Origin: Planctomycetota bacterium
GTDB lineage: Bacteria > Planctomycetota > E44-bin39
Direction of reading: 5' to 3'
Assembly (NCBI GenBank): GCA_004376375.1
Contig: SOJX01000087.1
Location: 269,238 to 333,237, forward strand
DNA length: 64,000 bases
Shown here: positions 41,002-49,694 of the stretch, piece after piece
How positions within the stretch are numbered: position 1 is the first letter of the stretch
Layout: each line of letters opens with the position of its first letter
The notes under the pieces: model-generated
What the model was told of the DNA's origin: nothing
Databases searched by the model: none
What the model saw: only the letters and a program-made list of their open reading frames with translations
Made by a program: the position numbers and the translations under genes

Positions 41002-41808
41002 ATGGGAAAAGCGCTGACTGTAATCCTGCTTGCGGTTCTGCTCGTCGGCGGCTTTGCGGTCATCTGGTCTATGGAACTTGCGTCCGGCAAGGCCGAAGAC
41101 GCCGCAAAGATGGCTGCCCTTGAGCGAAAAGTCAAGCGGCTCGAGGCCCTGCGTGCCGCGCTTGAAGGCGACGGTGAAATCAGTTTCATCGGGGGCGCCT
41201 CAGAGGGCGTGCCGATAATAAAGCGCATCGAAAAGCTGGAGAAGCGTGTTGACGGCCTCGAGGAAGAACAGAATAAACCCTCCGGTTCAAATCCGAAAGT
41301 AACATTTTTTTCAGGTCCGGATGATCCGGAAGTCCTGGGGGCGCAGGCCGATCCGAAAAAGGCCCCGCAACCCGCGGACTCCGGCGGCTCCGCCCTGCAG
41401 GAACTTGCAGAGCAGGACCGCGAGCATATAAAGGACGCGATACGGGAAGTAATCAGCGAAGAGAAGGAAAAGCAGAAGCTCGAAGAATACGAAGCCGAGC
41501 GCGATAAATACCGCAGGCAGATCGTAGACCAGTTGAGAAAAGTCGCCCAGCAGTTGAAGCTGACCGATTTTCAGAGAGATGCACTTCAGGGTCTCGTGGA
41601 CGATATGTTTGCCCAGCTCGACCGCGCGGCCGAGGACGCCCGGTTTGAAAACAATCCCGGATTAATCGATGAAGCCAAGGCACGGCTCGGGAAAGAACTT
41701 TCGGCCCGCGCGATAGAGCTTCTCGACGCGGAGCAGCTGGAAATGGTGAAGAAGATGAGAGAGGAAAGAAACAAACCGAAACCGCAGGCCCCGCCCCGTA
41801 AACAATGA
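41002..41808 (+). CDS. Membrane-anchored coiled-coil protein (paralogue of 2096-2947)
   Basis: 268 residues from ATG 41002; GTG 40996 and ATG 40999 are alternatives. One membrane helix (about 5-22), a coiled coil (about 30-85), a Gly/Pro/Ser linker, and a helical C-terminal domain ('IREVISEEKEKQKLEEYEAERDKYRR', 'LKLTDFQRDALQGL') like that of the protein at 2096-2947. It resembles periplasmic CpxP/Spy-like helical proteins only in a general way. Probably cotranscribed with the two lipoprotein genes before it. Confidence 0.75.
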   Translation: MGKALTVILLAVLLVGGFAVIWSMELASGKAEDAAKMAALERKVKRLEALRAALEGDGEISFIGGASEGVPIIKRIEKLEKRVDGLEEEQNKPSGSNPKVTFFSGPDDPEVLGAQADPKKAPQPADSGGSALQELAEQDREHIKDAIREVISEEKEKQKLEEYEAERDKYRRQIVDQLRKVAQQLKLTDFQRDALQGLVDDMFAQLDRAAEDARFENNPGLIDEAKARLGKELSARAIELLDAEQLEMVKKMREERNKPKPQAPPRKQ

Positions 41809-42031
41809 TTTATATTCTGAAACAGTAATTGGCGAAAATCCGCAATCTTTTCCAGCAACCCAATGACTCCATAACTCATTTTGCATCGCGCAGTTAATTC
41901 TTGCTGTAATGTTTCCGTAAGATAATATTTTGCAAAAAAATTACACGCCGGCGAAACCTTTCACCACTTTTCCGGTTAGACCAACACAGAACGACAGGAG
42001 ACGGCAGAAAAACCTGAAAGGAGAAGGAGAA

Positions 42032-43120
42032 ATGAAACGATGGTTGTTGATCCTTGCCGTGCTGGGGTTGTTCATGCTGCCGACGGCGTGCCACAAGAGC
42101 CCGCGTTCGTCGTCCAGCAAGGACGCGGTCGTCCCCGCCGTTACTGGCGAATGGGGCGGCTACCAGCCCACGGACGAGGACGAGTTCTTCGCCATGGAGT
42201 CTTCGGGTACGCCTTACGACGGCGACGAGGAGGGCGAGGAAGAATCGAATGAGGATGTCGAGGACGATCCCGACTACCAGAACGTCAACAACGACCCCAA
42301 TCGCGTTATCTATCTGCTCAGGATCGATTGGGGCCAGCTTGCCTACAACCCCGCGTTCAAGGGCGAGCTCGACTGGTCCGGGACGATTTCGACCACCCGC
42401 GGCGCCATACTCGTGTGTCGCACCTACCGCTTCGAGCCCATTCTCAACGGCGACCACATCGTCCGCCCGCGTACTTCCGCGAAGGAAGTCAGCTGGGTCT
42501 CGAAGACCTATGTCCACCACGACGGCGTCCTTTTCGCGATTGTCACGCTGCCGGACGACGAGAATGCGAGCACCGAGGTCACCTTCACCAGCCAGCACTA
42601 TACCCGTACGTTTACGCTGGGTGACCTCGAGAAGCTGAACCTGACCGAGCCCGTCGACGAGAGCGGGAACAGGATCGCCTTCCACGGCGCGAAGACCAAG
42701 CTCGGCGACGTGATTGACGGCGTTCTCGCGGGCCGCTGGGCGAACGGCAAGTACCTGGGCCGTTGGATCGCCCTCGACGGCGCTCCTATGGGCAGGCTTG
42801 CCGGACACTACGGCCACAATGCCGCGGGCAAGCGCGTCTTTTTCGGCAAGTACGTTTCCATGGACGGCAAGTTCAAAGGTCTTCTCAAAGGCGGATGGTG
42901 CCCGGCGCCCTTTACCATGGGCTTTACGGGCTGGTTCCTCGGTATCTATACCGACGAAAACGTACAGCCGGCCGGTGTCCTCGGCGGGCACTACGTCAAG
43001 AGTCTTTTCCTCAAGGGCGGCTGGTTCCGCGGCGTATGGCACAACGGTATTCCTGAAGGCTGGAATCCCAGCGAGCCGCCGGACCCGGAAGAGGAAAACG
43101 GCACAACGCCGAATCCCTAA
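42032..43120 (+). CDS. Lipoprotein of a three-member unknown family (copy 2)
   Basis: 362 residues from ATG 42032, with GAAGGAGA just upstream. Lipobox 'PTAC' with Cys20. The first third is Asp/Glu-rich ('DEDEFFAMESSGTPYDGDEEGEEE', shared with copy 3). Conserved blocks: 'LRIDWGQL', 'TTRGAILVCRTYRFE', 'HHDGVLFAIVTLPDD', 'RTFTLGDLE', 'GRWANGKYLGRWIALDGAP', 'FKGLLKGGWC', 'GWFLGIYTDE', 'GVLGGHYVKS', 'GGWFRGVWHNGIP'. The Gly/Trp/His repeats suggest a repetitive beta fold. Family function unknown. Confidence 0.88.
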   Translation: MKRWLLILAVLGLFMLPTACHKSPRSSSSKDAVVPAVTGEWGGYQPTDEDEFFAMESSGTPYDGDEEGEEESNEDVEDDPDYQNVNNDPNRVIYLLRIDWGQLAYNPAFKGELDWSGTISTTRGAILVCRTYRFEPILNGDHIVRPRTSAKEVSWVSKTYVHHDGVLFAIVTLPDDENASTEVTFTSQHYTRTFTLGDLEKLNLTEPVDESGNRIAFHGAKTKLGDVIDGVLAGRWANGKYLGRWIALDGAPMGRLAGHYGHNAAGKRVFFGKYVSMDGKFKGLLKGGWCPAPFTMGFTGWFLGIYTDENVQPAGVLGGHYVKSLFLKGGWFRGVWHNGIPEGWNPSEPPDPEEENGTTPNP

Positions 43121-43142
43121 AATCTGCCTATCGATTTGACGG

Positions 43143-43171
43143 CAACCCGGGATTTCCCGGGTTGTTTTTTT
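43143..43171 (+). terminator. Intrinsic terminator between two lipoprotein paralogues
   Basis: A 10-bp stem (CAACCCGGGA/TCCCGGGTTG) with a two-base loop, followed by seven T. It lies 23 bases after copy 2 ends, so copy 3 has separate transcription. Confidence 0.92.
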
Positions 43172-43336
43172 GTACCGACAGCGTTTTTTGTTGAATAATC
43201 GACCGTTAGGAGAGTATTTACTGAAAAAGCGGCCGGCAAACGAAACCTTTTCGCCTTATGGTGGTTATACTGTTTTAGAAGATGTGTTCGGACAAACAAC
43301 TCAATCCTGAACGGGAAATTGGAAAGGAGAAACAAA

Positions 43337-44422
43337 ATGAAACAATGGCTGTGGTTGCTGGTTATTATCGGCATAGCCATGCTGCCTGTCGCGTGCAAGA
43401 AGGAAAGCAGCAAGCCTCCCTTATCACCTGATAAAATAATTACCGGCCAGTGGGGCGGCTACGATACGACCAACGAGGACCAGTTTTTCGCGGAGGAATC
43501 GCACGGAACGCCTTATGACGGCGATGAAGAGGGCGAGGACGATCCCGATGACGAGATTGCGGACGACCCCGACCTGTTGACGCTTCTGGCCGACCCGAAC
43601 AGGGTGGTCTACATTCTCCGCGCGGACTGGGGCCAGCTCCAGTTCAACCCCAACCACAAGACGGTAATCGACTGGGCGGGTTCGATTTCAACGACTCGCG
43701 GCGCCGTTATCGTTCGCCGCGTATATCGTTTTGAAATTCTGACCGGTGACCACATCATCCGTCCGCGCACTGATATCAAATCCGTATCCTGGGCTTCTAC
43801 GACTTCCATACACCACGACGGGCTCATGGTTGCCATAATCACCCTGCCCGACGACAACTCGTCGACCACGGAAGTCACCTTCACGACGGCATACGAAGGC
43901 TACGAGCGGACGTTCACCCTGGCGGATCTTGAGGCAATGAACGAAACCGTGCTTATGCAGGACGGCACCAACCGGATCGCCTTTAACGCAGCGAAGACCG
44001 AGCTCGGACAATTGGTCGACGGCGTCATGGGCGGCCGCTGGGCGTCCGGAAAATTCCTCGGCCGCTGGATCGCACTCGACGGCGCTCCGCTCGGCAGGTT
44101 CGCCGGCATTTACGGCATAAACATGGCCGGCAAAAGGGTTTTCTTCGGCAAGATTGTTCAGCAGGACGGCACTTTCATGGGCCTGATGAAAGGCGGCTGG
44201 TGTCCACTGCCGTTTACCCTTGGCCTTGCCGGCCTCTACCTTGGTGTATACACTGACGACACCGTTACCGTTACCGGTCTTCTAGGCGGGCACTACATCA
44301 AGAGCTACTACCTCCAGGGCGGCTGGTTCCGCGGCGTCTGGCACGAAGGCCTTCCGGCCGGCTGGGACCCGAACGCTCCGCCCGACCCGGACCCCGACGA
44401 CGGCACAACGCCGAATCCGTAA
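43337..44422 (+). CDS. Lipoprotein of a three-member unknown family (copy 3)
   Basis: 361 residues from ATG 43337 with AAAGGAGA upstream. Lipobox 'PVAC' with Cys20. It is clearly the closest relative of copy 2: the same acidic first third, 'LRADWGQL', 'HHDGLMVAIITLPDD', 'GRWASGKFLGRWIALDGAPLGRFAG', 'FMGLMKGGWC', 'GLLGGHYIKS', 'GGWFRGVWHEGLPAGW' and the ending 'DGTTPNP'. The tandem arrangement indicates duplication; separate terminators suggest differential expression. Confidence 0.88.
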   Translation: MKQWLWLLVIIGIAMLPVACKKESSKPPLSPDKIITGQWGGYDTTNEDQFFAEESHGTPYDGDEEGEDDPDDEIADDPDLLTLLADPNRVVYILRADWGQLQFNPNHKTVIDWAGSISTTRGAVIVRRVYRFEILTGDHIIRPRTDIKSVSWASTTSIHHDGLMVAIITLPDDNSSTTEVTFTTAYEGYERTFTLADLEAMNETVLMQDGTNRIAFNAAKTELGQLVDGVMGGRWASGKFLGRWIALDGAPLGRFAGIYGINMAGKRVFFGKIVQQDGTFMGLMKGGWCPLPFTLGLAGLYLGVYTDDTVTVTGLLGGHYIKSYYLQGGWFRGVWHEGLPAGWDPNAPPDPDPDDGTTPNP

Positions 44423-44450
44423 GAAGGAAAATATCGAACTGCATGCCGGG

Positions 44451-44477
44451 AAAGGGCGAGCTGTCCGCTCGCCCTTT
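44451..44477 (+). terminator. Terminator-like hairpin after copy 3
   Basis: An 11-bp stem (AAAGGGCGAGC/GCTCGCCCTTT) with a five-base loop and a weak T-rich tail. It could be a relative of the palindromic repeats as well as a terminator. Confidence 0.75.
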
Positions 44478-44549
44478 CTTCTGTTACTGCGCGCCTCCGG
44501 CTGAACCGTACTTTTCGCATGATTTGTTTTTTTACAATGCCCATTCAGG

Positions 44550-44578
44550 TTGACACGCTGTCCCCGCTGTGGTAGTAT
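44550..44578 (+). promoter_or_regulatory. Sigma70 promoter of the diguanylate cyclase gene
   Basis: TTGACA at 44550-44555, 17 bases, TAGTAT at 44573-44578. Its position excludes an upstream start for the gene and supports GTG 44623. Confidence 0.75.
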
Positions 44579-44622
44579 GGCCGAACTTGCTTTATTTCAA
44601 CCGGGGTTGCGAGGAGGCTGTC

Positions 44623-46428
44623 GTGGGTGACGATGTTTTTGATTTTCTGAAGGACTTGCGCTCGGCCTCGGGAGGGGGCTCGTCCAGTGAGGCCATGAAG
44701 TCGTACTTCCCGCCTGACTGCACCCGCTGCCAGTGGCCTTCGTTTTACGACATTACTTCACTCCTGAACGCGGGCACGCTGGAAATCCAGGTTGTGCTTG
44801 AAGCGCTGACCGATATCACGATAAAGCTCACGGGCGCAACCCGCGGCTTTCTTCTCCTTGTCGACGAAAATAATCAGCTTGAGGCGCGCGTCGCCCGCGA
44901 TACCGACCAGAAAACGCTGGGCGAAGAGGAATTCCGTTTTTCCAATTCCATAGTCCAGGAAGCGCTCAGGACTCGTAAGGCGCAGCACTATTCCAACCTG
45001 ATAAGCGACGGCGGCATCTCAGAGACGGAGTCGATAGTAGACCTTGAAATTTTTTCCGCCATGTGCATCCCGCTTGCAATCCGCGGCGGCGATATGATTC
45101 CCGGCGTTGAGCGCAGGAAATACTTCTTCCAGCCGCTGCCGAACACGCTCGGAGTCCTTTACGTCGATTCGAAGGACGTGGCGCGCCAGTTCAAGCCGGA
45201 AGACCTGACCTTTTTCGAAGCGCTCTCGAACATAATAACGACGGCCGTCGTCAACGCCAAACTCTACCAGCAGGCTACTACCGATCCGCTCTCACGGCTG
45301 TATTCCAGGGGGCAGTTCGAGTTCCTCATAACGGAAGGCGTGCGCAAGGCCAAGGAAACATCCAGGCCGTTCAGCCTCATTATGCTGGACCTCGATCACT
45401 TCAAGGACGTCAACGACGAGCACGGGCACCGCGCCGGAGACGAGGTTATCCGGACCGTCGGTGATATTCTCAAACAGAACGTGCGCGCCCTCGACCTCTG
45501 CTGCCGCTACGGAGGCGAAGAGTTCGCGATACTTTTTGCAGATACCGACGTGGAAGGTGTGGAGACTATTGCTCAAAAGCTGGCCGAAGCTTTCAGGGAA
45601 ACTACTTGTCCCGGCGACCTGAGGGTGACGGCCAGTTTCGGCATTGCCGGCATCCCGGACCATGCAGACACCGCCGACGGGCTGGTGGCGGCGGCGGACC
45701 AGGCCCTGTACCGCGCGAAAGCGGACGGGCGCGACCGCGTCTGCGTCTGGTCGCCGGAGCTTGCAAGCGAGCGGCGGCAGGACGCGCTGGCAGGTATATT
45801 TTCCGCCAACTTCTCGAACGCTTACCAGAATATCGCGCTTCTTATCGAGTTTGTGAACGTCCTCAACTCGCCGGAGGGGGCGAAAGACCTTTCGAGCCTT
45901 GCACTGCGCAAGATGATCGAGGCGACCGAAGCGGAGTGGGGTGCATTGCTTCTTACCGGCGCGGGCGGCTACGAGGTGAAGGTCGCATATGACCGGCGGA
46001 TGAATAAGATAAAGGACCCGGAGATAAACAAGGTCGTCGTGGATGAAGTCCTCAAGGCAAGAAAATCCACGCTCATTCCAGGGCAGACCCCTGACGGGCG
46101 CCAGATTTCTCTGTGCGCGATTCCTCTGGTTGCGGACGGCGAGGCAATCGGCGCCATCTACCTTGAGGCCGAAACTGCGATCGGCGGAATTCAGCAGGGC
46201 CTTTTGCCTTTCTTCGAGACGCTTGCCCGCCAGGTCGCATTATCCCAGAGAGCTGTTCGCGAAAAGACCGGAAAGCTGAAGGCGAAAAAGAAAGCCGGGT
46301 CAAAAGGCGCGGCAAAGCCGAAAACCAAAGCGGCTGCCAAGACCAAGGCCAGGCCGAAACCAAAGGCAAAAAAGGCTACCCGGAAAAAAGCATCTGCTAA
46401 AAGCAAAGGCCGCTCAAAGAAAAAGTAA
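44623..46428 (+). CDS. GAF-GGDEF-GAF diguanylate cyclase with Lys/Ala tail
   Basis: 601 residues from GTG 44623 (GAGGAGG five bases upstream). A GAF domain lies at about 45-205, a GGDEF domain at about 215-380 with 'DLDHFKDVNDEHGHRAGDEV' and active-site GGEEF, preceded by an RxxD inhibitory site (RALD). A second GAF lies at about 395-550. It makes cyclic di-GMP and is probably product-inhibited. The last ~45 residues are nearly only Lys, Ala, Pro, Arg and Ser with 'KKA' and 'AKPK' repeats, like histone H1-type tails. It is cytoplasmic, with no membrane helix. Confidence 0.95.
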   Translation: MGDDVFDFLKDLRSASGGGSSSEAMKSYFPPDCTRCQWPSFYDITSLLNAGTLEIQVVLEALTDITIKLTGATRGFLLLVDENNQLEARVARDTDQKTLGEEEFRFSNSIVQEALRTRKAQHYSNLISDGGISETESIVDLEIFSAMCIPLAIRGGDMIPGVERRKYFFQPLPNTLGVLYVDSKDVARQFKPEDLTFFEALSNIITTAVVNAKLYQQATTDPLSRLYSRGQFEFLITEGVRKAKETSRPFSLIMLDLDHFKDVNDEHGHRAGDEVIRTVGDILKQNVRALDLCCRYGGEEFAILFADTDVEGVETIAQKLAEAFRETTCPGDLRVTASFGIAGIPDHADTADGLVAAADQALYRAKADGRDRVCVWSPELASERRQDALAGIFSANFSNAYQNIALLIEFVNVLNSPEGAKDLSSLALRKMIEATEAEWGALLLTGAGGYEVKVAYDRRMNKIKDPEINKVVVDEVLKARKSTLIPGQTPDGRQISLCAIPLVADGEAIGAIYLEAETAIGGIQQGLLPFFETLARQVALSQRAVREKTGKLKAKKKAGSKGAAKPKTKAAAKTKARPKPKAKKATRKKASAKSKGRSKKK

Positions 46429-46511
46429 CCTGCGGACTGCTGTTTCAGCATGTATATGAATCCTTCGATGATATCCAACCTTCATTTTCGCACTCGTTAC
46501 GGGAGGAGCCG

Positions 46512-47786
46512 ATGAAAATTCTGGTGGTCGGCGGCGGCGGCAGAGAGCACGCCCTTGCATGGAAGATTTCACAGAGCCCGAAAGTTGAAAAGATCTACGT
46601 TGCCCCCGGAAACGCCGGCACGGCCGGATGTGCTGAAAATGTTCCGATCGGCGCCGAAGACGTCGGCCGCCTTCTCGATTTCGCAAGGAAAGAAAAAATC
46701 AATCTTACGGTCGTCGGACCGGAAGGACCGCTTGTCGCCGGGATAGTCGACCGGTTCAAGGCGGCCGACCTTCGCATATGGGGCCCTGACGCACGGGCCG
46801 CGAGGCTTGAAGGCTCCAAAGTCTTCGCCAAAGAGCTTATGAAGAAACACGGCATTCCATCGGCCGCGTTTCAGGTTTTCGATTCCTTTGAACGCGCGCA
46901 GGACTACGTGAACAAGGTTCCTGTCCCCGTCGTCGTCAAGGCGGCCGGCCTGGCCGCCGGCAAAGGCGTCGCAGTCTGCCAGACGCGGGAGGAAGCGCAG
47001 ACGTTTCTGCGCCAGATTTTTATCGAAGACCGCTTCGGCGAGGCCGGCGCGCAGGTCGTTATCGAGGAGTGCATGGTGGGAGAGGAAGCCTCGATACTGG
47101 CCTTTACCGACGGCGAGACAATCGTGCCGCTCGAGACTTCGCAGGACCACAAGCAGATCGGCGACGGCGACACCGGTCCGAATACGGGCGGCATGGGGGC
47201 TTATTCGCCCGCGCCGGTGGTCGATAAGGAACTGATGAAAAAAATCGAGCGCGATATTCTCGTCATGACCGTGCACGCCATGAAAGCCGAGGATTGCCCG
47301 TTTTCAGGCATACTCTACGCGGGCCTGATGATTACGTCGAACGGTCCGCGGGTGCTCGAATACAACGTCCGCTTCGGCGATCCCGAGACCCAGCCGATCC
47401 TGGCGCGCATGAAGGCCGACATTGTCGATATGTTCGAGGCGACCATCGACGGGACGCTCGACCGCGTCAAACTCGAATGGGACCCGCGCCCCGCCGTGTG
47501 TGTTGTTATGGCCGCGGGCGGCTACCCCGGCTCGTACGAGAAGGGGAAGTTGATATCCGGTCTCGACAAGGCGGATGCGCGCGATGACGTCATCGTTTTC
47601 CATGCAGGGACAAAACTTGATGACGGCAATGTGGTAACCTCCGGCGGGCGGGTTCTCGGCGTGACCGCGCTCGGCAAAACCATACCTGACGCCAAGAAGC
47701 TCGCCTACGAGGCCGTCTCCGACATCACCTGGGACGGCGAAAACCACCGCACCGACATCTCCGATAAGGCGATGAAGTATCTTTAA
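46512..47786 (+). CDS. purD: Phosphoribosylamine-glycine ligase
   Basis: 424 residues, complete GARS. 'GGGGREHALAWKI' at the N terminus, the ATP-grasp part 'VVVKAAGLAAGKGVAVC', 'SQDHKQIGDGDTGPNTGGMGAYSPAP', 'EYNVRFGDPETQPIL'. It catalyses the second step of purine synthesis. GGGAGG precedes the ATG. No other pur gene is nearby. Confidence 0.97.
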   Translation: MKILVVGGGGREHALAWKISQSPKVEKIYVAPGNAGTAGCAENVPIGAEDVGRLLDFARKEKINLTVVGPEGPLVAGIVDRFKAADLRIWGPDARAARLEGSKVFAKELMKKHGIPSAAFQVFDSFERAQDYVNKVPVPVVVKAAGLAAGKGVAVCQTREEAQTFLRQIFIEDRFGEAGAQVVIEECMVGEEASILAFTDGETIVPLETSQDHKQIGDGDTGPNTGGMGAYSPAPVVDKELMKKIERDILVMTVHAMKAEDCPFSGILYAGLMITSNGPRVLEYNVRFGDPETQPILARMKADIVDMFEATIDGTLDRVKLEWDPRPAVCVVMAAGGYPGSYEKGKLISGLDKADARDDVIVFHAGTKLDDGNVVTSGGRVLGVTALGKTIPDAKKLAYEAVSDITWDGENHRTDISDKAMKYL

Positions 47787-47787
47787 A

Positions 47788-47819
47788 ATGTAGGGGCACG
47801 GCGCGCCGTGCCCCTACAT
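47788..47819. repeat. Family A palindrome between convergent genes
   Basis: A perfect 32-base inverted repeat with arms ATGTAGGGGCACGGCG between the purD and moaC stops. It could serve as a bidirectional terminator. Confidence 0.92.
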
Positions 47820-47847
47820 CTTTATACGCGGTAATGTATCTCTACAA

Positions 47848-48315
47848 TTAAAAAGTGAATTCCCCGGATTTGCCGCCGGTTTTTTTGACGAGGTGGATAT
47901 CTGAGATGACCATTCTTTTGTCGACAGCCTTCACCATATCGTAAATCGTTACCAGCGCGATTGTGACGGCGGTTATCGCTTCCATCTCGACGCCGGTCTT
48001 GCCGGTTACGACGGCTTCGGCATTGCAGCGGAAACCGTCTTCTTCATCAGAAAAATCGACTTTTATGGATTCGATGGGGAGGGGATGGCACATCGGGATA
48101 AGGTCGGCTGTTTTCTTCGCCGCAAGGATGCCCGCGACCCGCGCGACTTCGAGCACGTTGCCTTTCGCGACGCGGTTTTCCTTTATCGCCGCGAGCGCAT
48201 CCGCTGACATGGAAATCCTTCCCGTCGCCGACGCGGTCCGGAGTGTTACTTCTTTGCCTGATACGTCTACCATCCGGCTCGCGCCGGAATCGTCGGTATG
48301 TGATAGATCACCCAT
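47848..48315 (-). CDS. moaC: Cyclic pyranopterin monophosphate synthase MoaC
   Basis: 155 residues. 'LIPMCHPLPI', 'VEMEAITAVTIALVTIYDMVKAVDKRM' and 'KKTGGKSGEF' are the MoaC signatures. It forms cPMP from the MoaA product in molybdenum cofactor synthesis. GGAGAAAG precedes the ATG. No other moa gene is in the window. Confidence 0.97.
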   Translation of the reverse strand: MGDLSHTDDSGASRMVDVSGKEVTLRTASATGRISMSADALAAIKENRVAKGNVLEVARVAGILAAKKTADLIPMCHPLPIESIKVDFSDEEDGFRCNAEAVVTGKTGVEMEAITAVTIALVTIYDMVKAVDKRMVISDIHLVKKTGGKSGEFTF

Positions 48316-48355
48316 TGCTTTCTCCAGAAAACGGTGATAAGAATAAAAATTATAT

Positions 48356-48439
48356 AGCGGGCGAGCGTGGCCGGCGTGGTCTGCTCGCCATTATTCTTTT
48401 TTTATATTAACGCGCAGCAAGCTGCGCCGCTATATATAT
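48356..48439. repeat. Family C and B palindromes upstream of moaC
   Basis: Bases 48356-48395 hold TAGCGGGCGAGCGT...CTGCTCGCC and 48406-48439 the family B element with core GCGCAGCAAGCTGCGC. They separate moaC from ccsA. Confidence 0.82.
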
Positions 48440-48449
48440 TTCCCCCATA

Positions 48450-49694
48450 TCACTTATCACTTATCAACTTATCACTTATTTCCTTTTTATCGCCGCGCCT
48501 CGTTGCGAGGTGTATCCCGAGCAGCATCCCCGCGAAAACCAGCATATGCACGTATGCGAAATCGTTCGACTCGGCGAGCGTGGATGCGTAAGCATGCATG
48601 CCGCCGAAGGCGTCCATATTGAACCATGTAAACATGATCGCGGCAAGCCCGATTACGTTGACCCACGCCGCCGTCGCCCGGCTTTTCAGGCCCTGGCGCA
48701 TGAGGTGCAGGTATATAAGGTAGATAAACCACGTGATGAGGCCGAGGTTTTCTTTCGGGTCCCATCGCCAGTAATCGCTCCAGGCCGTCTTGCCCCATGC
48801 GGCGCCCGAAAGCAGGCCGAAGGTCAGCAGGAAGAAACCGATCATCGTCAGCCGGTGAAAGACCTGCCCGAGCGTCGGCAGCGACCTGAGCGTATCAGAG
48901 AATTTCGTTCGCGCCAGAAGCATTACCAGACCCGCGAAAACGCCCAGGAAAACGACAAGCGACACAGCCCCGTAAATAAGAACAGGGGTAGTGAAGGCCA
49001 GGAGTCCGAAGTCGAATCCTGCGGCGGCTTTGGTCCAGTATCCTTCGGGCGTTGTGCCGAGGTGCTCGGCCAGTTCGATGTATCTGGGGCGGGCAAGGAA
49101 GAGGAGCAGCTTGTTCAGCGCGAAGCCTGCGCAGAAGGCGAGAACCGCGGCCGCGAAGAGGCGGTGCCGTCTGCGGCCCATCAGATACAAAAGCGCAATG
49201 AAAAATGCGAACCCGCAGAAGCCGTATCCGACAATATAGCTTGCCACGTGCGGGATAAACCACCACGACTGGAGCGCGGGAGGCAGGGTCGACGCCTCTG
49301 CTCTGCGCTGCATGAAGCCCAGCATCAGCATTACAAGCCCGAAGAAAGTCGCCACAGCGCCCAGATAGCCGATCCTGTAAATCGCGTTCAGCACCAGGAA
49401 CGCCAGTAGCGTACCGAAAACGCAGATGAGTAAAGTCTCGTAAATGGACTGGAAGGGGAGCTTGTCTATGGAGATTCCGCGCACGATGAGCGTGGCTGCC
49501 GTGCCGGCTGCGGGAATAAGGATAAGGATAACAGCGGCGCGTTCGCGGCCGCGCCCGAACGGGTGAAGTCTGTATCCTCCGCTCTCGTCGATTGTCGCGC
49601 CGATGAATGCCTGGGAGAACATCACGGCCGTATATATGAACGCTATCGCCAGCGTCCCGAACGTGCACCAGAAGACAGTCAGTTCAGGATTCAT
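48450..49694 (-). CDS. ccsA: System II cytochrome c assembly protein CcsA/ResC-like
   Basis: 414 residues with about eleven membrane helices. The WWD-type haem-handling loop reads 'GAAWGKTAWSDYWRWDPKEN', and conserved His residues flank it ('LQSWWFIPHVASYIVGY', 'MHAYAS'). With ResB it carries haem across the membrane and attaches it to apocytochrome c. GGAGGG lies before the ATG, and the start overlaps the end of the resB gene by 11 bases. Confidence 0.95.
   Translation of the reverse strand: MNPELTVFWCTFGTLAIAFIYTAVMFSQAFIGATIDESGGYRLHPFGRGRERAAVILILIPAAGTAATLIVRGISIDKLPFQSIYETLLICVFGTLLAFLVLNAIYRIGYLGAVATFFGLVMLMLGFMQRRAEASTLPPALQSWWFIPHVASYIVGYGFCGFAFFIALLYLMGRRRHRLFAAAVLAFCAGFALNKLLLFLARPRYIELAEHLGTTPEGYWTKAAAGFDFGLLAFTTPVLIYGAVSLVVFLGVFAGLVMLLARTKFSDTLRSLPTLGQVFHRLTMIGFFLLTFGLLSGAAWGKTAWSDYWRWDPKENLGLITWFIYLIYLHLMRQGLKSRATAAWVNVIGLAAIMFTWFNMDAFGGMHAYASTLAESNDFAYVHMLVFAGMLLGIHLATRRGDKKEISDKLISDK

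Noticed and set aside
41894..43042. Minus-strand frame of about 380 codons opposite a lipoprotein gene
   Set aside because: The plus-strand protein has a signal peptide, a ribosome binding site and two paralogues; the antisense frame has none.
44569..44622. Upstream start for the diguanylate cyclase gene
   Set aside because: It would lie within the -10 box of the promoter at 44550-44578; GTG 44623 has a strong GAGGAGG site.
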